The translations under genes were made by a program, and so were the position numbers. A DNA stretch of 15,422 nucleotides, from positions 1 through 15,422 of the forward strand of contig PBLV01000039.1 of assembly GCA_002721895.1 (NCBI GenBank), given 5' to 3'. Numbering within the stretch: the first letter of the stretch is position 1; each line of letters starts with the position of its first letter. This document shows positions 7,170-14,364 of the stretch, piece by piece. The notes under the pieces are model-generated. The model had not been told where the DNA came from. It did not search any database and saw only the letters and a list, made by a program, of their open reading frames with translations. This DNA is from Verrucomicrobiales bacterium (GTDB lineage Bacteria; Verrucomicrobiota; Verrucomicrobiae; Limisphaerales; UBA1100).

Positions 7170-8051
7170 TTATTTTGACAATGCCACAATGTAGCCCTGC
7201 AGCCGGTCGGCTTCGCCTTTTTGGTTTTCGTGCTGGTAGATTTGATGGAGGTTGCTGCACATGCGCAGGAGGATGCGGCGGGGACTGGCGGGGATTAAAA
7301 ATGCCTCGTGGAATTCGTAGCCAGCCTGCTTGAGGTATTTCATGCAGTCGGTCTTGGTGAGAATGCGGCCCTCGTTGAAGGCGTCGATATAGATCTCCTT
7401 GCGCGGGTTCTGGAAGCGGCAGAGGAAATGGCCTGGCAGTCCGATACCGGTGATGGGCAGTTGCAGGCGACGGCAGACGGCGAGGTAGACCATGCACATG
7501 CTGATGGGGTTGCCGGTGCGGTTGTCGACGACGCGGTTGAGATAGCTGTTGTTAGGGTCGTAGTAGTTTTCCTCATTGCCGACGTAGCCTTGTTCCTTGA
7601 ACAGGTAGGCGTTGACGCCGGCGATAAGGCCTTCGGGCTCGGCGCCAAAGTCGAGGCGATCGCAGAGGTCGCGGGCGTAGTCGTCGAAGAGGGCGCGGTA
7701 GGCGCTGATGTTGATCTCGGGGTGTCGGGTGCGAGAGAGGAGCCAGCAGCCTTCCTCAAGATCTAGGTCCTCTCCGTGGCGGAGACAGAAGGCGCTGAAG
7801 TCATGGTCGGCGTTCTGGCGGTCAAAATGGCTGACGATCGCCTTGGCGTGGCGGCGGCGGATGGGATCCTCGTCGAGGGCATGACCGGCAAGCCATTCGC
7901 GGACCGTGGGGCCGTGGGAGATGATTTCGCGGCGGATGGCGCGATAGACGGTGTGGTCGTCGTCGGCGAGCAATTCCAGCAGGGCGGCCTTGCGGCTGGG
8001 GGAGAGTTCAGCCGTCGCGGAAGCCGTTGCCGGGCTTTTGGCGGGGTCCAT
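7170..8051 (-). CDS. SirB1/YchA-type transglutaminase-like protein
   Basis: The 293-residue product fits the SirB1 family (transglutaminase-like core 2), whose biochemical function is not settled. Recognisable blocks are a helical N-terminal part with LLADDDHTVYRAIRREI (about 27-43), LEEGCWLLSRTRHPEI (about 98-113) and YRALFDDYARDL. The core follows: NSYLNRVVDNRTGNPISMCM (about 167-186), YLAVCRRLQLPITGIGLPGH (about 188-207), FLCRF and IYIDAFNEGRIL. These match the family's 'NP.S.s..Y..v..RL.LP..G.g.PGHFL.R' signature, including the histidine expected at the transglutaminase-like site. A cysteine sits in ISMCM where many members have none. The C-terminus is a helical, TPR-like tail. Start ATG 8051 has no Shine-Dalgarno sequence; a promoter ends 9 nt upstream. 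Convergent with the DUF1080 gene and divergent from gltB; no partner suggests a role. Confidence 0.85.
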   Translation of the reverse strand: MDPAKSPATASATAELSPSRKAALLELLADDDHTVYRAIRREIISHGPTVREWLAGHALDEDPIRRRHAKAIVSHFDRQNADHDFSAFCLRHGEDLDLEEGCWLLSRTRHPEINISAYRALFDDYARDLCDRLDFGAEPEGLIAGVNAYLFKEQGYVGNEENYYDPNNSYLNRVVDNRTGNPISMCMVYLAVCRRLQLPITGIGLPGHFLCRFQNPRKEIYIDAFNEGRILTKTDCMKYLKQAGYEFHEAFLIPASPRRILLRMCSNLHQIYQHENQKGEADRLQGYIVALSK

Positions 8052-8060
8052 CGCGGGAGA

Positions 8061-8089
8061 ATTGTGGCACTCTGCCGCGGGTTTGGCAA
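8061..8089 (-). promoter_or_regulatory. Predicted promoter of the SirB1-like gene
   Basis: On the minus strand TTGCCA (8089-8084) and CACAAT (8066-8061) are 17 nt apart, matching the consensus at five and four of six bases. The -10 ends 9 nt before the ATG at 8051, so the transcript leader would be at most a few nucleotides. Confidence 0.45.
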
Positions 8090-8179
8090 CGGGGGATTTT
8101 CGTTAGGTGGGCTTTTTTGGCTGCTCCTGATTCTGGTCGATATGTTGATGTAGAAAATTGGGCCTTCCCAAAAAAGGGA

Positions 8180-8207
8180 TTGTCCGATTGACTTCCCTGT
8201 GTACACT
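8180..8207 (+). promoter_or_regulatory. Candidate promoter of gltB
   Basis: TTGTCC (8180-8185) and TACACT (8202-8207) are 16 nt apart, with four of six matches each. The -10 overlaps an 8-bp palindrome GTGTACAC (8199-8206) that could be a regulator site. TTGACT at 8188-8193 is a closer match to the -35 consensus but has no -10 at a workable distance. The rest of the 176-bp gap between the divergent SirB1-like gene and gltB shows nothing else clear. Confidence 0.35.
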
Positions 8208-8227
8208 CCCCGGCCCGTTTGGAACCC

Positions 8228-10000
8228 ATGAGTTATCCGAAGGTTGAACAGTCTTTGTACGACGCGCGGTTTGAGCATGACAACTGTGGCGTTGGTTTCG
8301 TGGCCAACAGCAATGGCGCGGCTGAGCGTCGCGTGCTGGATTTGGCCTTGGAGGGGCTTTGCAATCTGGCCCACCGCGGTGCTCTTGATGCAGACGCCAA
8401 GACGGGTGATGGCGCGGGGGTTTTGATCCAGTTGCCACGAAAGTTTTTTGCCGCTGAGGTGGAAAAATTGGGCGGCAAGCTATCAGACGAGGCGGACGTG
8501 GCAGTCGGGTTCGTGTTCCTGCCGACCGATGAGTACAAGGCACACACGTGCCGCCACCTCGTGGAGGAGGCACTGGAACAGTTTGGCATCCACAAGTTCG
8601 GCTGGCGGGCGGTACCGCAGAATCCCTCGTGCCTCGGCGACAAGGCGCGCAACACGATGCCGGGCATCGAGCAGGTGCTGCTGGGGCGCGCGGCGGACTG
8701 GAGCTCGGAGGAGTATGAGCGGCGGCTGTACCTGGCGCGCAAAGCGGCGGAGAAAAAGGCGGTGGCGCAGGGCATCGCGGAGTTTTACATGCCCTCGTTT
8801 TCCTCGCGCACGATCATTTACAAGGGGCTGTTTAACGCGCCGCAACTGGAAAAGTTTTACACAGACCTGCAGTCGCCGTTATTCGAGACGACGCTGTGTG
8901 TCTTCCATCAACGCTACTCGACGAACACGTTTCCGAATTGGCAGTTGGCGCAACCGTTCCGGATGGTGGCACATAACGGCGAGATCAATACACTGATCGG
9001 CAACAAGAACTGGACGCGCGCGCGCGAATTGGAGCTGAAGAGCGATTTATGGGGCGGCAACATCGAGCACCTGATGCCGGTATTGCAATCCGATGTCTCC
9101 GACAGTGCCTGTCTGGATAACGCGCTGGAATTGCTGGAGCTTTCAGGCCGCGACAACATCCATACGGCGATGATGCTGGCCCCCGAGGCTTGGGAGAAGA
9201 AGAAGGATCTTCCACGCGAGTTGGAGGGTTTTTATAAATACCATGCGTGCCTGAACGAGCCCTGGGATGGGCCGGCGGCAATCGTTTTCTCAAACGGCAC
9301 CATGGTTGGCGCAACCTTGGATCGCAATGGTCTTCGGCCAGCGAGGTTCGAGATTTATGAAGATGGCCTCGTTGTGATGGGAAGTGAGATTGGGCTCGTG
9401 GACCTGCCAGAGGGTCAGGTGGTGCGCAAGGGGCGACTGGGGCCGGGCAAGCTGATCGCCATCGACACGGCGGAGAAGAAGTTTTACGACGACGACGACT
9501 GCAAGGCGCACGTCGCCGGGCTGCAGCCGTACGCGGACTGGTGCGACGCGCAGCTCTTTTCGCTGGCCGAGCACGCCAAGCCGTTTGGCGAGAGCTACGA
9601 CCCGGTGAACATTCTCGACCTCACGCTGCGGCAGATCACCTGCGGCTGGGAGACCGAGCAGATCACGGAGATCCTCGAGCCGATGGTGATGAACGGCGCG
9701 GAGCCGGTGGGCTCCATGGGCGACGACACGCCGCTGGCCGCGATGTCCGCGCGGCCCAAGCTGCTGCACTATTACTTTAAACAGCTCTTCGCACAGGTGA
9801 CCAACCCGCCCATCGACAGCATCCGCGAGCGCATCGTGATGTCGCTGAACGTCTACATGGGCGCCAAGCGCAGTTGGCTGGAGGAGACCGAGGCGCACGC
9901 CAAGCAGATTCTCTTGGAGAGCCCGTTCCTGTTCGAGTACGAGCTGGAGGCGCTGCGCAACATCGACGACCCCGCGTTCGCCAGCGAGACGGTCGCCTGA
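8228..10000 (+). CDS. gltB: Glutamate synthase large (alpha) subunit, N-terminal part, ended by an in-frame TGA
   Basis: Glutamate synthase transfers the amide of glutamine to 2-oxoglutarate, giving two glutamates. This 590-residue piece is the glutaminase domain plus the first half of the central domain. ATG 8228 is chosen over the TTG at 8219. It gives a 19-residue propeptide-like stretch before C20 in DNCGVGF, the N-terminal nucleophile of class II glutamine amidotransferases. Further hallmarks are HQRYSTNTFPNWQLAQPFR (from about 227), MVAHNGEINTLIGNKNWTRA and DRNGLRPARFEIYEDGLVVM (from about 363). The central domain includes ILDLTLRQITCGWETEQ, MGDDTPLAAMS and an FKQLFAQVTNPPIDSIRE block. 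The TGA at 9998 interrupts a normally uncut linker after LLESPFLFEYELEALRNID. Downstream codons continue the same frame and protein. GC content rises sharply near 9480. Confidence 0.9.
   Translation: MSYPKVEQSLYDARFEHDNCGVGFVANSNGAAERRVLDLALEGLCNLAHRGALDADAKTGDGAGVLIQLPRKFFAAEVEKLGGKLSDEADVAVGFVFLPTDEYKAHTCRHLVEEALEQFGIHKFGWRAVPQNPSCLGDKARNTMPGIEQVLLGRAADWSSEEYERRLYLARKAAEKKAVAQGIAEFYMPSFSSRTIIYKGLFNAPQLEKFYTDLQSPLFETTLCVFHQRYSTNTFPNWQLAQPFRMVAHNGEINTLIGNKNWTRARELELKSDLWGGNIEHLMPVLQSDVSDSACLDNALELLELSGRDNIHTAMMLAPEAWEKKKDLPRELEGFYKYHACLNEPWDGPAAIVFSNGTMVGATLDRNGLRPARFEIYEDGLVVMGSEIGLVDLPEGQVVRKGRLGPGKLIAIDTAEKKFYDDDDCKAHVAGLQPYADWCDAQLFSLAEHAKPFGESYDPVNILDLTLRQITCGWETEQITEILEPMVMNGAEPVGSMGDDTPLAAMSARPKLLHYYFKQLFAQVTNPPIDSIRERIVMSLNVYMGAKRSWLEETEAHAKQILLESPFLFEYELEALRNIDDPAFASETVA
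9998..10000 (+). other. In-frame TGA interrupting gltB (codon 591)
   Basis: The codons before (GAG ACG GTC GCC) and after (CAC TTT AAA CAG) are in one frame, and homology to glutamate synthase continues without loss. Exactly one codon is therefore changed and no frameshift is involved. TGA is followed by C, a context known in Escherichia coli to favour readthrough. One substitution from CGA, TGG, TGC or another sense codon would explain it. Other genes here end in TGA, so TGA is a stop in this organism. Confidence 0.92.
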
Positions 10001-10075
10001 CACTTTAAACAGTCCGACGGCGCGGCGGGGCTGGACACGGCGCTGGCGGCCATTTGCGAACAGGCGGCGGAGGCC

Positions 10076-12766
10076 GTGCGCGGCGGCAAGTCGATTCTGG
10101 TTTTAACGGACCGCGAGGTGGCAGCCGACCTCGTGCCCATCCCCATGCTGCTGGCGGTGGGCGCGGTACATCACCACCTCATCCGCGAGGGTCTGCGCAT
10201 GAAGGCCGACATGGTGTGCGAGAGCGGCGAGGCGCACGACGTGCACCAGTTCGCGACGCTCATCGGCTTCGGCGCGTCGGCGGTGTGCCCGTACGTGGCG
10301 ATCGACAGCATCCGCGAGAACGTGGAGTCAGGCGACTTCGACATCCAGCTCGACAAGGGCCTGTCCAACTTCCGCAAGGCGATCCAGAACGGCATTTTAA
10401 AGATCATGTCCAAGATGGGCATCAGCACGCTGGCGAGCTATCGCGGCGCGCAGATCTTCGAGGCGGTGGGCCTGTCGCGCGCGGTGGTGGACCGCTGTTT
10501 TTACGGGACGACCACGCAGATCGAGGGCGTGACGCTGGAGCAGATCGCCGAGGACGCCCTGCGCCGCCACGCCAACGCCTACGATGATCCCGACGTGGCG
10601 GAGCTGGAGGAGGGCGGCGCGTTCAAGCCGTTGTCCGGCGGGCGCGGCGAGTTCCACAGTTTTAACAAGCCGGTGGTGTCGTCGATGCACAAGTTCCTGC
10701 GCAAGCCGGAGGAGCCGGACCTGTTTCGCAACTACACGGCCAAGGTGGAAGACCGCGTGCCGTGTTCGCCGCGCGACCTGCTGGACTTTGCCGACGCCAC
10801 GCCGGTGCCGCTGGAGGAGGTGGAGCCGATCGAGAACATCCGCGTGCGGTTCACGACCGCGGGCATGAGCTGCGGGGCGTTGTCGCCCGAGGCGCACGAG
10901 TGCCTGGCGGAGGCAATGAACATCATCGGCGGCAAGTCGAACAGCGGTGAGGGCGGCGAGGATTCCGCGCGCTACGGCACCAAGAAGAACAGCGCCATCA
11001 AGCAGATTGCCAGCGGCCGGTTTGGCGTGACGCCGGAGTACCTCGCGAGCGCGGAGGAAATCGAGATCAAGATGGCGCAGGGCGCGAAGCCGGGCGAGGG
11101 CGGGCAGTTGCCGGGACACAAGGTCAGCCCGATGATCGCCAAGCTGCGGTTCAGCGTGCCGGGCGTGCCACTTATCTCGCCGCCGCCGCATCACGACATC
11201 TATTCCATCGAGGACCTCGCGCAATTGATCTATGATTTAAAACAGGTGAACCCACGCGCCAAGGTGTGCGTGAAGCTGGTGAGCTGCGCCGGCGTGGGCA
11301 CCGTGGCCGCGGGCGTGGCCAAGGCCTACGCGGACGTGGTGCTCATCAGCGGGCACGACGGCGGCACGGGCGCGAGCCCAATGAGTTCCATCAAGTACGC
11401 CGGCGGCCCGTGGGAGGTCGGCGTGGCCGACGCGCACCAAACGCTGATGCTCAACGACTTGCGCAGCCGCATCGTGGTGCGCACCGACGGCGGCATCAAG
11501 ACCGGGCGCGACATCGTGACGGCGGCGCTGCTGGGCGCGGAGGAGTTCAACTTCGGCACCGCGGCGCTGATCGCGGCGGGCTGCGCGATGTTTCGCGTGT
11601 GTCATTTAAACAGTTGCCCCGTGGGCGTGGCGACGCAGAAGGAGGAGCTGCGCGCGAAATTCCGCGGCAAGCCCGAGAGCGTGGTGGCCTTCTTCAACGG
11701 CGTGGCCGAGGAGGTGCGCGAGTGGATGGCCCAGCTGGGCTTCCGCAAGTTCGACGACATGGTGGGGCGCTGCGACCTGTTGGCGCGCCGGCCGGTGGAG
11801 TCGTTCCCGGAGTCGGTGCGCGACCGCGTGGCGAACATCGATCTCGACAAGCTCGTGTACCAGGTCGATCCCAGCGGCACGGCGACACGCATCCACACGC
11901 GCGAACGCAACGAGCGATTCGGCGACAGCTCGCTGGACGACGAGATTGCCATCGACGCGAAGAACGCGCTGAACGGCAAGGGCAGCGTGCAGCTGGAGTA
12001 CCGGATTAAAAACACGCACCGCAACATCGGCACGCGCATCTCGGGCATGATCGGGTTCCAGTATGGCAACGCCGGTTTGCCGGAGGGCAGCATCGACCTG
12101 ACGCTGCATGGCAGCGCGGGCCAGAGCCTCGGCACGTTCCTCGCGCCGGGCATTCGCATGAAGGTTTTCGGCGAGGCCAACGACTACGTTTGCAAGGGCA
12201 TGCACGGCGGCGAGCTGATCGTGCGACCGCCGGCGGAGGCGAAGTACGAATGGGCCGCGAACCAAGTCGTCGGCAACACCTGCCTGTACGGCGCAACGGG
12301 CGGGCGGTTCTTTGCCGCCGGGCGCGCGGGCGAGCGTTTCTGCGTGCGCAACAGTGGCACCACGGCGGTGATCGAGGGCGTGGGCGACCACGGCTGCGAG
12401 TACATGACCGGCGGGCAGGTGGTGGTGCTGGGCAGCATCGGCCGCAACTTCGGCGCGGGCATGAGCGGCGGGCGCGCGTACATTTACGACCCCGAAAACA
12501 ACGTGCCCGAAAACCTGAACCCCGCGATGGTCGGGCTGGAGCGGCTGATTGATGAGGACGAAATCAAGGCCGTGCAGAAGCTGATTTACGAGCACCTCGA
12601 GCTGACCGAGTCGCCGCGCGCCAACGAAATCCTTAAAAACTGGACCGATGCCGCCGGGCAGTTCTGGTGCGTGGTGCCGCATCCGCCCGAGGCCAAGCCC
12701 GCCGCCAAGCCCGTCCACGAGTTGGCCGAGGAAAAGGCCAAGCCCGCGCCCCCTGGCGGATTCTAG
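10076..12766 (+). CDS. gltB: Glutamate synthase large (alpha) subunit, C-terminal part (central, FMN and GXGXG domains)
   Basis: This is the remaining two thirds of gltB. Homology runs back to position 10001 (HFKQSDGAAGLDTALAAICE); GTG 10076 is only the first in-frame start and lacks a well-spaced Shine-Dalgarno sequence. Blocks seen are LVPIPMLLAVGAVHHHLIRE, GMSCGALSPEAHECLAEAMN, NSGEGGEDSARY and GEGGQLPGHKVSPMIAKLR. The FMN/2-oxoglutarate barrel follows, with SGHDGGTGASP and TDGGIKTGRDI. The [3Fe-4S] ligands are C503, C509 and C514 of this piece (C-x5-C-x4-C in CAMFRVCHLNSC), which are codons 1119, 1125 and 1130 of the whole gene. The beta-helical GXGXG domain is near the end (GSAGQSLGTFLAPGIRMKVF). 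The full gene is about 1,512 codons, normal for the family. All catalytic elements look intact, so loss is recent, apparent or suppressed. A Pro/Ala/Lys-rich tail ends at TAG 12764. Confidence 0.9.
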   Translation: MRGGKSILVLTDREVAADLVPIPMLLAVGAVHHHLIREGLRMKADMVCESGEAHDVHQFATLIGFGASAVCPYVAIDSIRENVESGDFDIQLDKGLSNFRKAIQNGILKIMSKMGISTLASYRGAQIFEAVGLSRAVVDRCFYGTTTQIEGVTLEQIAEDALRRHANAYDDPDVAELEEGGAFKPLSGGRGEFHSFNKPVVSSMHKFLRKPEEPDLFRNYTAKVEDRVPCSPRDLLDFADATPVPLEEVEPIENIRVRFTTAGMSCGALSPEAHECLAEAMNIIGGKSNSGEGGEDSARYGTKKNSAIKQIASGRFGVTPEYLASAEEIEIKMAQGAKPGEGGQLPGHKVSPMIAKLRFSVPGVPLISPPPHHDIYSIEDLAQLIYDLKQVNPRAKVCVKLVSCAGVGTVAAGVAKAYADVVLISGHDGGTGASPMSSIKYAGGPWEVGVADAHQTLMLNDLRSRIVVRTDGGIKTGRDIVTAALLGAEEFNFGTAALIAAGCAMFRVCHLNSCPVGVATQKEELRAKFRGKPESVVAFFNGVAEEVREWMAQLGFRKFDDMVGRCDLLARRPVESFPESVRDRVANIDLDKLVYQVDPSGTATRIHTRERNERFGDSSLDDEIAIDAKNALNGKGSVQLEYRIKNTHRNIGTRISGMIGFQYGNAGLPEGSIDLTLHGSAGQSLGTFLAPGIRMKVFGEANDYVCKGMHGGELIVRPPAEAKYEWAANQVVGNTCLYGATGGRFFAAGRAGERFCVRNSGTTAVIEGVGDHGCEYMTGGQVVVLGSIGRNFGAGMSGGRAYIYDPENNVPENLNPAMVGLERLIDEDEIKAVQKLIYEHLELTESPRANEILKNWTDAAGQFWCVVPHPPEAKPAAKPVHELAEEKAKPAPPGGF

Positions 12767-12809
12767 CCGCGTGTGCTAGATTGCCGGCGAACCCAACCCC
12801 GGAGGCGCC

Positions 12810-13205
12810 ATGGAAATCACCCAGCAAATCGCCGTGTTTCTGGACAACCGGCCCGGCACCCTCGCGCGCGTCTGCGATGCGCTCGCCGACGCCAAGATCA
12901 ACATCTACGCCATCAGCACCAGCGACACCGTCGACCACAGCGTCGTGCGCATGGTGGTGAGCAACCCGCAAAAGGCGCTGACGCTCTTTGAGGAACGCGG
13001 CGCGCTGGCGGTGGAGGACGACGTCATCCTGGTCGATGACGACAATCGCCCCGGCAAGCTCGCCGAGATCGCCCGCACCCTGCGCGAGGCCAAGGTGAAC
13101 ATTGAGTACCTCTACTGCGCCACGCCCCCGCGCGCGAAAAAGGGCCTGCTCGTCATGCGCGTCAGCGACGTCAAGAAAGCCCTCAAGGCCCTCAACGGCG
13201 GTTGA
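12810..13205 (+). CDS. Tandem ACT-domain protein, probable amino-acid sensor
   Basis: The 131-residue protein consists of two ACT domains. The first is about residues 3-65, opening QQIAVFLDNRPGTLARVCDA with the loop glycine of PGTL at the ligand site; the second is about residues 70-128, opening DDVILVDDDNRPGKLAEIAR. ACT pairs bind amino acids and usually regulate metabolic enzymes; no enzyme domain is attached. ATG 12810 has a strong Shine-Dalgarno GGAGG (12801-12805) 4 nt upstream. The gene lies 43 bp after gltB and its TGA is 2 nt before the ATG of mnmA, so all three are probably co-transcribed. Its position directly behind glutamate synthase suggests a link to nitrogen or amino-acid status; that is inference. 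Confidence 0.85.
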   Translation: MEITQQIAVFLDNRPGTLARVCDALADAKINIYAISTSDTVDHSVVRMVVSNPQKALTLFEERGALAVEDDVILVDDDNRPGKLAEIARTLREAKVNIEYLYCATPPRAKKGLLVMRVSDVKKALKALNGG

Positions 13206-13207
13206 CC

Positions 13208-14302
13208 ATGCCCGCGGTTGCCGAGGTAAAAAAGACGCGCGTGCTTTGCGGCATGAGCGGTGGTGTGGATTCCTCCGCCACCGCCGCGCTGTTGCTCGAG
13301 CAAGGCTACGAGGTCGTCGGCGTCACGTTAAAACTCTGGCCGCAAGACTGCGTCTCACGCGCCGAGGACAAATGTTGCGGCCCGCAAGCCGTCAGCGATG
13401 CCCGCTCCGTCTGTGCCAACCTTGGCATTCGCTATTACCTCATCGACGAGGCTGAGGATTTCCAGAAACACGTCATTCAATATTTTGCCGACGAATACAA
13501 AGCCGGCCGCACGCCCAACCCCTGCGTGATGTGCAATGAGCACCTCAAGTTCGGCCGACTCATTGAGCGTGCTGACCAGCTCGGCGCTGACAAGATTGCC
13601 ACCGGCCACTTTGCACGTGTCGAGCAGGACGAAACCACTGGTCGCTACCTTCTCAAGCGCGGGCGCGACGAACGCAAAGACCAAACCTACTTTCTGTTTT
13701 CACTGCGCCAGGATCAACTCTCTCGCGCCCTGTTTCCGCTCGGCGAAAAAACCAAGGACGACACCCGCGACGTCGCCCGCCATTGCAATTTGAAAACCGC
13801 CGACAAGGAAGAGAGCATGGAAATCTGTTTCGTGCCCGACAACGACTACGGCGGCTTCCTCGAAAAAGCAGGCCTTGCCGAAAAGCATCGTGGTGAAATT
13901 GTAGATCTCCAAGGCCGCGTACTCGGCCACCACGACGGCATTGAGTTTTACACCATCGGCCAACGCAAAGGCCTCGGCATCAGCTCGCCTTTTCCCCTCT
14001 ATGTCCTCGAGCTAAACGCCGAAGAAAACCGCGTCGTCGTCGGCCCTGTCGAAAACCTCGAGAGCGACACCTTTACAGTCGAGCGCTGCAACTGGATCCC
14101 CTTCGATGAATTGACCGCCCCCATCGAGGCCACGACGCGCATCCGCTACAATCATTCTGGAACCATGGCCACTGTTGAACCTTGTGAAAATAGTCGAGCT
14201 ACCGTTCGACTGCATTCTCCTCAGCGTGCCATTGCCCCGGGTCAGGCTTGTGTGTTTTATCAGGATGATTTGGTTGTAGGTGGTGGTTGGATTTTAAGGT
14301 AA
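13208..14302 (+). CDS. mnmA: tRNA-specific 2-thiouridylase
   Basis: MnmA adenylates and thiolates U34 of Lys, Glu and Gln tRNAs to 2-thiouridine, receiving sulfur from a relay fed by cysteine desulfurase. The 364-residue product has the normal length. The PP-loop ATPase motif GMSGGVDSS covers residues 15-23, and the catalytic cysteine pair is C106 in NPCVMCNEHLKFG and C207 in SMEICFVPDNDYG. GHFAR (133-137), KDQTYFLFSL (157-166), FYTIGQRKGLGI and the C-terminal RYNHSG and PGQACVFYQDD blocks complete the match. I chose ATG 13208, 2 nt after the ACT gene's stop, over the TTG at 13202 that would overlap it. Translation is probably coupled. No clear terminator follows; a 12-bp palindrome CATTTTAAAATG (14318-14329) lies just beyond the stop. 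Confidence 0.95.
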   Translation: MPAVAEVKKTRVLCGMSGGVDSSATAALLLEQGYEVVGVTLKLWPQDCVSRAEDKCCGPQAVSDARSVCANLGIRYYLIDEAEDFQKHVIQYFADEYKAGRTPNPCVMCNEHLKFGRLIERADQLGADKIATGHFARVEQDETTGRYLLKRGRDERKDQTYFLFSLRQDQLSRALFPLGEKTKDDTRDVARHCNLKTADKEESMEICFVPDNDYGGFLEKAGLAEKHRGEIVDLQGRVLGHHDGIEFYTIGQRKGLGISSPFPLYVLELNAEENRVVVGPVENLESDTFTVERCNWIPFDELTAPIEATTRIRYNHSGTMATVEPCENSRATVRLHSPQRAIAPGQACVFYQDDLVVGGGWILR

Positions 14303-14317
14303 AGCGTTGACTGGAGC

Positions 14318-14329
14318 CATTTTAAAATG
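14318..14329. repeat. 12-bp perfect palindrome between mnmA and the lipoprotein gene
   Basis: CATTTTAAAATG reads the same on both strands and sits directly upstream of a consensus TTGACA. It could be an operator, or simply one of the many TTTAAA sites in this DNA. There is no GC-rich stem, so it is not a terminator. Confidence 0.4.
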
Positions 14330-14330
14330 A

Positions 14331-14359
14331 TTGACAATCAATTCTCTAACTCGAAATAT
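14331..14359 (+). promoter_or_regulatory. Promoter candidate of the SUMF1-fold lipoprotein gene
   Basis: TTGACA (14331-14336) is a perfect -35 consensus, followed after 17 nt by AAATAT (14354-14359), a weaker -10 that ends 5 nt before the TTG start at 14365. The AT-rich context supports a promoter here and a separate transcription unit for the downstream gene. Confidence 0.45.
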
Positions 14360-14364
14360 TGTGC

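Noticed and set aside
8188..8193. TTGACT as the gltB -35 element
   Set aside because: The only acceptable -10 nearby (TACACT, 8202) is just 8 nt away; TTGTCC at 8180 with 16-nt spacing fits better.
9998..10000. Reassigned genetic code (TGA as Trp or Gly)
   Set aside because: TGA is the proper stop of queE, the Rrf2 gene, the small lipoprotein gene, both gmd-like genes, the ACT gene and the SUMF1 gene.
9998..10040. TGA in gltB as a selenocysteine codon
   Set aside because: The best downstream hairpin I can draw is a 4-bp GTCC/GGAC stem (10012-10036) with a 17-nt loop, which is not SECIS-like. The position is a variable linker and not a redox site in GltB.
9950..10080. Frameshift or two naturally separate gltB genes
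   Set aside because: Both parts are in the same frame with continuous homology across the stop, no good ribosome binding site precedes GTG 10076, and the break is inside the central domain.
11605..11611. In-frame T-TTA-AAC heptamer as a programmed -1 frameshift site in gltB
   Set aside because: The zero frame continues through the conserved [3Fe-4S] cysteines to a normal C-terminus. The -1 product would be an unrelated Arg-rich chain. It is better explained by the general TTTAAA excess.
11606..12718. 370-codon and other long antisense frames across gltB
   Set aside because: Long stop-free antisense frames are expected in GC-rich genes. The products are Arg/Ala/His-rich with no motif, and the sense strand is conserved gltB.
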